Source of the DNA: Alistipes sp.
GTDB taxonomy: Bacteria; Bacteroidota; Bacteroidia; Bacteroidales; Rikenellaceae
Reading direction: 5' to 3'
NCBI GenBank assembly: GCA_020026435.1
Contig: JAHHQK010000011.1
Location: 1-61,097 of the forward strand
DNA length: 61,097 bases
Shown here: in pieces, positions 17,120 to 25,348 of the stretch
Position numbering within the stretch: the first letter of the stretch is position 1
How the letters are laid out: each line of letters starts with the position of its first letter
Made by a program: the position numbers and the translations under genes
Notes under the pieces: model-generated
Databases searched by the model: none
What the model was told of the DNA's origin: nothing
Seen by the model: the letters and a program-made list of their open reading frames with translations, nothing else

Positions 17120-19393
17120 TTACTTCTTGTTGATGGCCAGGGTGTTGGGCGTGTGTACCAGATCGAGAACCAGCTCATAGTTTCCGGCCTCAACCGGGAT
17201 ATTCGCTCCACCCGGGGTCAGATTGGCGGGATCACCGCCGAGGTTGAGGTCCCAACCGCCGTTGAAACGCACCTTGATCTCACCCTTCTTCAGCTCGATG
17301 TTGATCTTGTAGACATGAGCCTCGGCGTCGTAGGTCATCTCCGTATCGCCGTCCCATCCCTGCGGGGTGGCATCGCCGATCACACCGACACGCTCCAGGA
17401 GCGTAGCCCGTGCCGTGCCCTTTTGGAGCATACCGTCCGTGATGATCACCTCCCAGCCGTAGCAGCCGAACGGGATGTGCATGTTGTCACTCATATCCTT
17501 GGCGATGTCGAACACATAGCTCGTCTCGGCCTGAAGGGCACCACCCAACCAGGACGACCATCCGGGATAGGTCACCTTGAACTCGGCATCGGCAGCCGTC
17601 GAACCCTCGGGCTGGTACATGTCGATGAATCCCAGGAAGCGGTCACCGCCCGTCTCGGTCTTGCCCGCCGGCATCAGCTTCGGGGAAGCGACCTCGGGAA
17701 CGGTGTTCCACACATGGTGGGCAAAAGCTCCGGTGATCTCCACAAATTCGGGAGCCAGCTGCAGATCGCCCACACGGCCGTCGATGGCCAGCGTCATCGG
17801 CGACGAGGAGAGGTTCAGCTCGAACGTATGCTCACCCTTGGTGATGACCATGTTGCCGCCGTTGATGCGCAGATCGGCCGCATGACCGCCCAGCGAGGTC
17901 TGAAGCTCCACGCCTCCGACCGTCGTCGTCCAGTTGTTGTTCAGTACGAACTTGAACTCGCCGTCGGCATCGAACACATGGCTTGCCGTCCATTTGCCGG
18001 GAGCCGTCTCCTTGAACTGGAGACCCTCGGCGGCATTCCATTCGTTGAAACCGCCCACGGCCGACACCGAAGTCACCCGGAAGTGCTTCATCAGCATCGC
18101 ACCCTCGCTCAGGTCGGCATGGATGTAGTTCAAACCGGCCTCCACAGCCATACCACGGGCCTCGACACCTGCGGCGTAGGTCTCCAGTTTGTCGGCCGAA
18201 CCGCCGTAGCGGGTACCCATCTCGGAGGGAATGCGGGCCAGGACAACCTGCGGATCGGCGGCATCGGTCGGGAGCGACAACAGACCCACGAACTTCTGCA
18301 CGGGAGCATCCTCCGCCATCTGCTGCTGCAGGGCGGGAGCTGCGGCGTAGTTCCACGCTCCACCCACGGCGTAGGCAGCGTAGAGTTTTGTGTCGTCCTC
18401 CTTGATCTCACCCGTCGTGATGTGGTAGGGATAATCCGTCAGCGTCAACGTGAATCCGGTGACACCCTCCACATCGGCCGTGAGGTTGCCTCCGGCCAGT
18501 TGCAGATCGTCGGCATTTCCGCCCAGCGAGCAGTTCTTGCCCTCTAACTCCCAGGCCTTGTTGAAACGGATCTTGTATTCCTTACCCTTGACAACGTTGG
18601 CAACGGTCGTCCAGGCCTTCTGCCGGTCGTTGTAGACAAACTCCACATCGGTCTCCCATCCACCGACGGCCTCACCGATGAGCGAAACCGAATTCAGGGC
18701 GTAGAGCTGATAGGACAACTGCTCCAGATCGACCTCGGCATAGTACAGACCGGCTTCGGCCGCGAGGTTGCCGCCCTCGGTCGAGAGCATACCCTCACCT
18801 TCGCCCTGTCCGTAGGCCGTACCGTCCCACGAAGGCTGCGAGACGAACTTGAATTCACCGCCATCGGGCATGTGTACGAATCCCTTGTAGATACCGCTCT
18901 GATCCTGCAACAGACGCGACGCGCCCTCCTCGGGTTTCCAGCCCTGGTAATCGCCCACGACCCACAGATACGACACCTTGTCGAACTTGAAGGGGATCAT
19001 GATCGTCTGCTGGACGGGCTCGTCGACCTCCGAGCGGGCCTCGACCCTGAAATTGAGGTTGTAGTCTCCGCCGACGCCTATGCCCAGCGTCTCGAAGATC
19101 GAAGCGATCGGCGTGGAGTAGGAGTTGGCCGCGGTCTCACCCAGCGGGAGGAACTCTCCACCGTCATTATTGACCGAAACCGTATAGGAAGAAGTTGCAC
19201 CGCTGGCAAAGCGCACGTTGGACCACACGAGCGTGAAGGTCTCCGAGAGGGTGTTCTCGCTGACCCACACCTGCTTGTGGGGAGTGATCTGAAGATCGAC
19301 GGGCGAGAGCGAAATCTCGTCGGGATCGTGTTCGCAGGCTGTAGCCATAGCCATGATCGCGAAGGCCGACAGCAGATAATTTATGATTTTCAT
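17120..19393 (-). CDS. susF: SusF/SusE-type outer-membrane starch-binding lipoprotein
   Basis: 757 aa. Lipobox TAC with Cys20 followed by EHDPDE, an acidic surface-export signal. An N-terminal Ig-like SusE domain (28-130) is followed by at least four starch-binding modules opening with aromatic-rich strands: WVVGDYQGW near residue 142, SLIGEAVGGW near 235, SAVGGFNEW near 443 and GVIGDATPQGW near 669. Additional repeats around 340 and 560 are plausible but degenerate. It is much longer than B. thetaiotaomicron SusF as I remember it, so it appears to have gained modules. It should hold starch at the cell surface for the SusG-like enzyme. Confidence 0.86.
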   Translation of the reverse strand: MKIINYLLSAFAIMAMATACEHDPDEISLSPVDLQITPHKQVWVSENTLSETFTLVWSNVRFASGATSSYTVSVNNDGGEFLPLGETAANSYSTPIASIFETLGIGVGGDYNLNFRVEARSEVDEPVQQTIMIPFKFDKVSYLWVVGDYQGWKPEEGASRLLQDQSGIYKGFVHMPDGGEFKFVSQPSWDGTAYGQGEGEGMLSTEGGNLAAEAGLYYAEVDLEQLSYQLYALNSVSLIGEAVGGWETDVEFVYNDRQKAWTTVANVVKGKEYKIRFNKAWELEGKNCSLGGNADDLQLAGGNLTADVEGVTGFTLTLTDYPYHITTGEIKEDDTKLYAAYAVGGAWNYAAAPALQQQMAEDAPVQKFVGLLSLPTDAADPQVVLARIPSEMGTRYGGSADKLETYAAGVEARGMAVEAGLNYIHADLSEGAMLMKHFRVTSVSAVGGFNEWNAAEGLQFKETAPGKWTASHVFDADGEFKFVLNNNWTTTVGGVELQTSLGGHAADLRINGGNMVITKGEHTFELNLSSSPMTLAIDGRVGDLQLAPEFVEITGAFAHHVWNTVPEVASPKLMPAGKTETGGDRFLGFIDMYQPEGSTAADAEFKVTYPGWSSWLGGALQAETSYVFDIAKDMSDNMHIPFGCYGWEVIITDGMLQKGTARATLLERVGVIGDATPQGWDGDTEMTYDAEAHVYKINIELKKGEIKVRFNGGWDLNLGGDPANLTPGGANIPVEAGNYELVLDLVHTPNTLAINKK

Positions 19394-19414
19394 TTTTTCG
19401 GTGTTTTAGGATTT

Positions 19415-19458
19415 GGGAGACGGCGCACCCGGCCCGAGGGTCGGCCGCCCCGTCTCCC
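19415..19458 (-). promoter_or_regulatory. intra-operon stem-loop between susE-like and susF-like genes
   Basis: GGGAGACGG (19415-19423) pairs with CCGTCTCCC (19450-19458); the GC-rich interior can fold further. There is no T-run on the minus strand. Placed like the 17040-17069 hairpin, it may set transcript stability along the operon. Confidence 0.55.
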
Positions 19459-19467
19459 GAAAGAGTC

Positions 19468-20628
19468 TTATTCGGCCTGCTCGACCTTGACGGAGAAGGG
19501 CGAAGGATTGGAGTCGTCCTCCTTGAGCGCATCGATGTCGCCGTGGAAGTTGATCGAGAAGCGGACGTTGCCCTCGTAGGGACACATCATGTTGCCGCCC
19601 TTCATCACGAGGTGATCCATCGAACCGCCCCACTCCAGTACCCAGGCGTTGTTCAGACGGCACTTGAACTCGTCGGCCTTGATGCCCGAACCGACACCGG
19701 TCCATACCTGGGCATTGACGGCCGCAGCCACCTGATCCTTATAGTCGGCCGCCGACTGATCCGTCGGCAATCCGGCCAGCGACAGCACCAGGTCGTTGTT
19801 CGTCTCCCAACCGCCGACAGCCGTACCGATGATTCCGACCGTGGTCACGGGCGTTGCCGAAACCTTGCCCGATCCGGCCTCATCCAGCTCGACCGACAGC
19901 CAGTAGGTACCCGGAGCGACCTTGAGGTTCGCGGGGTTGCCCTCCTGCGTCAGAGCGTCCATCGTACCGCCAAAGTTGCCGGCCCAACCGGGATTGGGGC
20001 AGAGCTTGAACTCGCAGTCGGCCGACGCATCGTCGATACCCACCAGGTAAATCAGACCCTCATAGACATTGCTGTTCTCCGAAGTCTCCCAGATGACCGG
20101 AGCCTTCTCGGGAGCCCAGCCCTGATGTGCGCCCGGCACATAGAGCAGACGGCGGATCCACTGGGCCGAGGTCGAGGACACGCTCGTGAACTCGACCATG
20201 ATGGCATTCGACTCGCGGAGGAATTCGGGGTGCTGCTCCGAGATGCCCGACACGACCTTGAAGAAGATCGTCGAGGTCTTGCCCTCGGGCAGGGCCAGTC
20301 CCGCCTTCTTGTCGACCAGGCGGTTGTTGAGCATCTCCTGGGTCAGGGTGTAGGAGGTCGTGAAGGACTCGCCGACGAGTACCTCCTTGTCGTTATACGC
20401 GGCATAGAGCTTGTAGGACACCGAAGCGGGATAGCCGTACGAAGCGGCGTTCCACGTGAAGGTCACCTCGTTCTGGAGGCTCTCTTCCCCGACGATGATG
20501 TTGGAAATCTCGTTCAGGACGGGAGCGACGATCTCATCGTCCCCACCCACCATCATCTTGTCGTCTTCCTGACACGAGACAAGCATCAAGGCAATGGCGG
20601 CCATCCATATATTTTTCAAATATTTCAT
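19468..20628 (-). CDS. susE: SusE-type outer-membrane starch-binding lipoprotein
   Basis: 386 aa. Lipobox VSC with Cys19, then QEDDK, again matching surface export. Residues 35-150 are an Ig-like SusE N-domain (VTFTWNAASYGYPASVSYKLY). Two starch-binding modules follow: LLYVPGAHQGW near residue 157 and VGIIGTAVGGW near 263. The second module shares the GxAVGGWET motif with the SusF-like neighbour, which suggests module duplication between the two genes. The length is close to classical SusE. It lies 39 bp after susD in the transcript. Confidence 0.87.
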   Translation of the reverse strand: MKYLKNIWMAAIALMLVSCQEDDKMMVGGDDEIVAPVLNEISNIIVGEESLQNEVTFTWNAASYGYPASVSYKLYAAYNDKEVLVGESFTTSYTLTQEMLNNRLVDKKAGLALPEGKTSTIFFKVVSGISEQHPEFLRESNAIMVEFTSVSSTSAQWIRRLLYVPGAHQGWAPEKAPVIWETSENSNVYEGLIYLVGIDDASADCEFKLCPNPGWAGNFGGTMDALTQEGNPANLKVAPGTYWLSVELDEAGSGKVSATPVTTVGIIGTAVGGWETNNDLVLSLAGLPTDQSAADYKDQVAAAVNAQVWTGVGSGIKADEFKCRLNNAWVLEWGGSMDHLVMKGGNMMCPYEGNVRFSINFHGDIDALKEDDSNPSPFSVKVEQAE

Positions 20629-20667
20629 TGTAATCTTTATTTTAGATTGTTTAGCTATGGGTTGGGA

Positions 20668-22272
20668 TTAATAACCGGGGTTCTGCTTCAGATTGTCGTT
20701 GATCTGCAGGTCATCCGACGGCAGGGGGAAGAGCTCCAGGTGTTTTGCGAAAGCCTGACCGTCCTTCACACCGCCCTTCAGCGGCCAGAGGTAGTCGCCC
20801 GACGAATAGCGGTCGAAACGGATCAGCGTCGTACGGCGCAGACCCTCCCAGAACAGCTCGCGCGAGATCTCGGTGAAGAGGTTGTCCAGGGTCAGCTTTG
20901 TGAGGTTGGCCTCGATACCGGCACGCATACGCAGACGGTTCACGCACTCCACGGCCAAAGCGTCGGAGGTCGTACCGCCCGATACGCGGGCCATGGCCTC
21001 GGCGTAGTTGAGGAACATCTCTCCGGCACGCATCATCGGAAAGTCGACCGACGAGAGATTCTCCTTCTCGGCATAGTCCACATCGGGATCCGACGCACGG
21101 TTGTTATTGAACTTGATCATGTGCCAGCCCTTCTCGAAGTTGTCGCCCGAGACTTTCTTGTCGGAGCTGTATTTCAGGGTCACCAGAGCACGGCGGTCGA
21201 TGGCCGTGAAATCGGTCTCGTCCTTGGCCTTGGCCTTGTCGGCCTCGCCCTGTCCGATGAGGTTGGCCACACACTCGGTGGTCGTCACCAGACCGTTCCA
21301 GTTACCGCCTACACCCAGCGTATATTTGCCGTCGATGTTGTCCTGCGAGGCGCAGATCAAGAAGGTCGTGCCGCCGAACGACTGCGTGTGCTGGGCATCG
21401 TAGCACGACGAGAAGATGAACTCCTTGAGGCACTCGGGATTCTCGCCGTTGTCGCCCATGAAGAGCTCCGTGTAGTTCTTGGCCAGGTCGTAATTCTCGA
21501 TCACCTTCCTGGCGGCATCGGCAGCCTCACGGTACAGTTCCGGCTGCTCCTCGCCCAGGTAGGCCTTGTGGTTCAGACACAGACGCGAGAGCAGTCCGTA
21601 GGCGGCACCCTTGTCCACGCGGGGATAGACCTGCGTGTGGGGGGCTTTCAGATGGGAGGACTCCGAGGTCAGATCCACCAGCTCCTGCTTGATCCATCCG
21701 AACAGCTCTTTGGCATTGGTCTGACGGGGTTTGAACGCACCGACGGGATCGGTCTCCGTCACGAAGGGCGGGTTACCGAAGCAATCGAGCAGAATCCAGT
21801 AGGCGTAGCTTCTCAGAAAACGCACCTCGCTGCGCTCCGTGGCGATCTCGGGATCGTCGTCGTTGGTATTGCGCAAGTATTCGTTGGCAAACGAGATCAT
21901 CATCATGGCGCGGGTATAGGTGGCGTAGATGGCATCGTTCTTGGTCGACGACCACGAGTTCTGATTGACTTCCGTCACCCATGGGTCGCCCCAGTTACAC
22001 TTGCACTCGTCGGTCGAAACCTCCTGGATCGACCACCATGCACGCAGGAACTCCGAAGCTCCGGCATCGGCCACGGCAATATCCGAGGCACCGGGACCGT
22101 TCTGACCCACCAGAACGAAACCGCCATAGATCTTGGCCAGCTGGCCCTTGCGGTAGATCGGATTGGAATAGACGTCGGTCACCACGTTGCTGGCCATCGG
22201 CATCTGATCCAGATCCCCGACACACGACGTCAGGGAGAGGGCCGCGATAACACCTAAAAATATCTTTTTCAT
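20668..22272 (-). CDS. susD: SusD-like starch-binding lipoprotein (RagB/SusD family)
   Basis: 534 aa. Lipobox LTSC with Cys17, followed by VGDLDQMP, the DLDQxP start typical of SusD proteins. The TPR-rich body includes SEVRFLRSYAYWILLDCFGNPPFV, the family hallmark, and the C-terminal ELFWEGLRRTTLIRFDRYSSG block. It forms the lid on the SusC barrel and captures maltooligosaccharides. It follows susC by 18 bp. The ATG at 22272 directly begins the signal peptide. Confidence 0.95.
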   Translation of the reverse strand: MKKIFLGVIAALSLTSCVGDLDQMPMASNVVTDVYSNPIYRKGQLAKIYGGFVLVGQNGPGASDIAVADAGASEFLRAWWSIQEVSTDECKCNWGDPWVTEVNQNSWSSTKNDAIYATYTRAMMMISFANEYLRNTNDDDPEIATERSEVRFLRSYAYWILLDCFGNPPFVTETDPVGAFKPRQTNAKELFGWIKQELVDLTSESSHLKAPHTQVYPRVDKGAAYGLLSRLCLNHKAYLGEEQPELYREAADAARKVIENYDLAKNYTELFMGDNGENPECLKEFIFSSCYDAQHTQSFGGTTFLICASQDNIDGKYTLGVGGNWNGLVTTTECVANLIGQGEADKAKAKDETDFTAIDRRALVTLKYSSDKKVSGDNFEKGWHMIKFNNNRASDPDVDYAEKENLSSVDFPMMRAGEMFLNYAEAMARVSGGTTSDALAVECVNRLRMRAGIEANLTKLTLDNLFTEISRELFWEGLRRTTLIRFDRYSSGDYLWPLKGGVKDGQAFAKHLELFPLPSDDLQINDNLKQNPGY

Positions 22273-22290
22273 AGTTTTGTTCTTCTTAGA

Positions 22291-25200
22291 TTAAAAGTTG
22301 ATACCCAGACGTACGCTGTAAATGCGAGGACGGGGATAGATGTTTGAGTCGATACCACCGGCCACCGAGAATTCGGGATCGAGACCCGAATAGTCGGTGA
22401 TGACAAATACGTTCTGCACACCGAATGCCAGGCGCATCGACATACCGCTGCGGGTCAGCTTACGGAACGTGTAGCCCAGGTTGATGTCGTCCATACGGAA
22501 GTAGGATGCATCCTCCAGGAAGAGGTCCGAACTGTGCTGTGCCGACGAGGTGGCCTGCTTGAAGTTGTAACGTGTGGCGGCACGCTGCGTGTTGACCAGA
22601 TACCCCTTGTTGATCAGATCGGGATAGAATCTCATGGCGTCGTTGCCCAGCACATCGTTGAACATATAGTTGCCCACGGCACCGTGGCCGTTGAATCCGA
22701 AGTCCCAGTTGCGGAAACTCAACTTGAAGTTAAGACCGTAGTAGAAATCGGGGTTGGGGCTCTTGTTGGTCATGTAGCGGTCCGAATCGGTGATCTGACC
22801 GTCGCCGTTGCGGTCGACCAGTGCATTTTCAACGGGGTTTCCGTTCTGGTCGTAGACCTGCTGCCACAGATAGAAGGTGTGGGGAGCGTAGCCCACCTGG
22901 TGGCGCTGGAGTTTCACACCCGTGGCCATCGAGCTGCCGCCCACGTCGATCGAGGCCGAGGGAAGCTCGGTGATCTCGGTCTTCTGGAACGTACCGTTGA
23001 ATCCGATCTGCATGTTCCAGTCCTTGGTCTGCACGGGGATCAGATTCAAGGCGAACTCGATACCCTTGTTCTCCATGGCACCCATGTTCTGCAGCACGAC
23101 ATTCGAGAAGTTACCGCCCATAGGCACGGCCACGCTCGAAATCAGGTCGTCGGTCTTGCGCAGGTAGGCATCGATCGATCCGTTGATGCGGCCGTTGAGG
23201 AATCCGAAGTCCAGACCGACGTTATAGGTCGTGGTCTCCTCCCACTTCAGATTGGCGTTGTAGGCCTGCGGCTTGACGGGGAAGAAGAGGTTGCCCGAAC
23301 CCGGACCCAGGGGGTACTGCGTGGTGGGATCCTCCGAGATGATCGAGTAGCTCAGGGCGTCGTAGATGCCGGGGATCTCCTGCTGGCCCGTGACACCCCA
23401 TCCCAGACGGAGTTTCAGAGCCGAAACGGCCCGCGAGTCCTTGAGGAATTTCTCCTCGGCGATGTTCCATGCAAAGGCAGCCGAGGGGAAGATACCCCAG
23501 CGGTTGTCATCCACGAAGCGCGACGAACCGTCGGCACGGACCGTGGCGGTGAACAGGTAGCGCGAGGCGATCGAGTAGTTCAGACGTCCGTAGAACGACA
23601 CCAGGGCATTGCACTGCTTGGGGGCCACGAACGATTCGAGCTTCGAGGACAGGACGCCCTCCTCCTCGGTCGAGGATACACGGCCGTACTGCCACTCGTT
23701 GGTCGAGAAGTAGTTCTTCGACCACGAATAACCGCCCATGACATTCAGATTGTGGATACCCCATTCGTGGGCGTAGTTGATGTAGAACTCCAGGAGCTGG
23801 TTGCGGTGGAGGTTCTCATACTCCCGGTATCGGCCCAGATCCTTGTACTTGTCGTCGCGGGCGGCGAAGACCGAATAGGGACGGTCGCCCGAATTGCCCT
23901 TGGTCGAGGTGATGTCGAGACCCAGGTTAAGGTTGAAACTCAGATCCTCCAGGCCGTGGACCTTGTAGTTCATCTGCACGTTACCCAACGCACGATACGA
24001 ATGGTTGCGGTTGAACTTGTCGTTCATCAAGGCGAAGGGGTTGATCTGCGCCAGCTTCGAATCCCAGTTCCAGTAGCCGTTCTCGATCGAGTGGTTGATC
24101 GTTCCGTCCTCGTTGTAGCGGTAGGGGCTCTGCGAGGGATCGAAGGCCACGGCTGCACCGACCACGCCTCCGTCGACGAAGTTGTTCTTGTTGTAGATAC
24201 CCTTGGCATTGAACGTCACGCTGAGGTGATCCTTCAGGAAGGAGGGCGTGAGGCTGATATCGAGCGTCGTGCGCTGGTTGTCGGAGTTCTTCAGCGTACC
24301 CTGGTCATAGGCGTAGCCCAACGACAAGCGGTAGGGAAGTTTCTCCTTGGCGGCCGATCCGTAGACCGAAACATTGTGGTCGGTGGTCACACCCACGCGG
24401 AACACCTCGTTCTGCCAGTCGGTGTGGGCTGTGCCCATCAGCGAGGCGGCTTTCTCGGCCGACTCGGGAGCCACCGTGGCGATGTAATCCTTCAGTTCCT
24501 CGGGGGTCATCATGTCGAGGGTATTGTAGTTGTGCTTGACGCTGACGCTTCCGCTGTACGACACGCGGGGTTTTCCGCCCTGGCCCTTCTTGGTGGTGAT
24601 CAGGATCACACCGTTCGAGGCACGCGAACCGTAGATGGCTGTGGCCGAAGCATCCTTCAGCACGGTAAACGAAGCGATGTCGTTGGGGTTGACCGTCGAG
24701 AGACCGTTGGCCATACCCGGACCGGCGTCGTTGGCCAGAGGCACGCCGTCGATGACGATCAGCGGGGCGTTGCTGGCCGACAGCGAAGCGCCGCCACGCA
24801 CACGGATCTCACCGCCGCCGCCCGGAGTACCGTCGGGCGAGATGACATTCACTCCGGGGACTTTACCGCGGAGCATCTCCTGAGGCGAGGTCACCGCACC
24901 ACGGTTGATCTCCTCAGCCTTGACGGCCACTACCGAACCGGTCATGTCGTTCTTCTTGACGGCACCGTAACCGATGACCACCACCTCATCCAACGACATG
25001 AGGTCCTCCTGCATCACCACGCGCTTCAGATTTTCGGACGCAGCGACCAGTTGACAATCCTTGTATCCCATGAATGATATCGTGACGACCGACTCCGCGT
25101 CCTTCACCACGATTTGGAACGCACCGTTCAGATCGGTGGTCGTTCCGTTTGTCGTACCCTGTTCAATGACAGTTGCTCCGAGGATGGGGGCACCCGAAGC

Positions 25201-25308
25201 ATCGACCACAACACCCTTGACCGTCAGCCGGTTGGACTGAGCGGCAAGGGGGGGGGTAATAAGGCCTAAAAGCATTATACCCATCCAGATAGCGAGAAAT
25301 TTTCTCAT
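22291..25308 (-). CDS. susC: SusC-like TonB-dependent outer-membrane transporter
   Basis: 1005 aa. A signal peptide (1-23), then a carboxypeptidase-like regulatory domain (VKGVVVDASGAPILGATV, 29-110), a TonB box/plug (VVIGYGAVKKNDMTGSV from about 109, then MLRGKVPGVNV) and a 22-strand barrel ending in SVRLGINF with a terminal Phe. It imports maltooligosaccharides with SusD using TonB energy. The signal-peptide codons contain nine consecutive C on the coding strand (complement of 25248-25256), a possible slippage site. It is preceded by GH65 by 40 bp. Confidence 0.95.
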   Translation of the reverse strand: MRKFLAIWMGIMLLGLITPPLAAQSNRLTVKGVVVDASGAPILGATVIEQGTTNGTTTDLNGAFQIVVKDAESVVTISFMGYKDCQLVAASENLKRVVMQEDLMSLDEVVVIGYGAVKKNDMTGSVVAVKAEEINRGAVTSPQEMLRGKVPGVNVISPDGTPGGGGEIRVRGGASLSASNAPLIVIDGVPLANDAGPGMANGLSTVNPNDIASFTVLKDASATAIYGSRASNGVILITTKKGQGGKPRVSYSGSVSVKHNYNTLDMMTPEELKDYIATVAPESAEKAASLMGTAHTDWQNEVFRVGVTTDHNVSVYGSAAKEKLPYRLSLGYAYDQGTLKNSDNQRTTLDISLTPSFLKDHLSVTFNAKGIYNKNNFVDGGVVGAAVAFDPSQSPYRYNEDGTINHSIENGYWNWDSKLAQINPFALMNDKFNRNHSYRALGNVQMNYKVHGLEDLSFNLNLGLDITSTKGNSGDRPYSVFAARDDKYKDLGRYREYENLHRNQLLEFYINYAHEWGIHNLNVMGGYSWSKNYFSTNEWQYGRVSSTEEEGVLSSKLESFVAPKQCNALVSFYGRLNYSIASRYLFTATVRADGSSRFVDDNRWGIFPSAAFAWNIAEEKFLKDSRAVSALKLRLGWGVTGQQEIPGIYDALSYSIISEDPTTQYPLGPGSGNLFFPVKPQAYNANLKWEETTTYNVGLDFGFLNGRINGSIDAYLRKTDDLISSVAVPMGGNFSNVVLQNMGAMENKGIEFALNLIPVQTKDWNMQIGFNGTFQKTEITELPSASIDVGGSSMATGVKLQRHQVGYAPHTFYLWQQVYDQNGNPVENALVDRNGDGQITDSDRYMTNKSPNPDFYYGLNFKLSFRNWDFGFNGHGAVGNYMFNDVLGNDAMRFYPDLINKGYLVNTQRAATRYNFKQATSSAQHSSDLFLEDASYFRMDDINLGYTFRKLTRSGMSMRLAFGVQNVFVITDYSGLDPEFSVAGGIDSNIYPRPRIYSVRLGINF
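25248..25256 (-). repeat. homopolymeric C9 tract inside susC
   Basis: Nine G on the plus strand (nine C in the coding strand) within the ITPPLA codons of the SusC signal peptide. A one-base change would frameshift the gene about 20 codons from its start. Confidence 0.9.
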
Positions 25309-25348
25309 AAGGTTTGTGATTAGTTATGTTGATAGGTTATTTGGTTGT

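Noticed and set aside
19543..22257. 904-codon open frame antisense to susE and susD
   Set aside because: Shadow frame from high GC content; the minus-strand genes have clear signal peptides and motifs.
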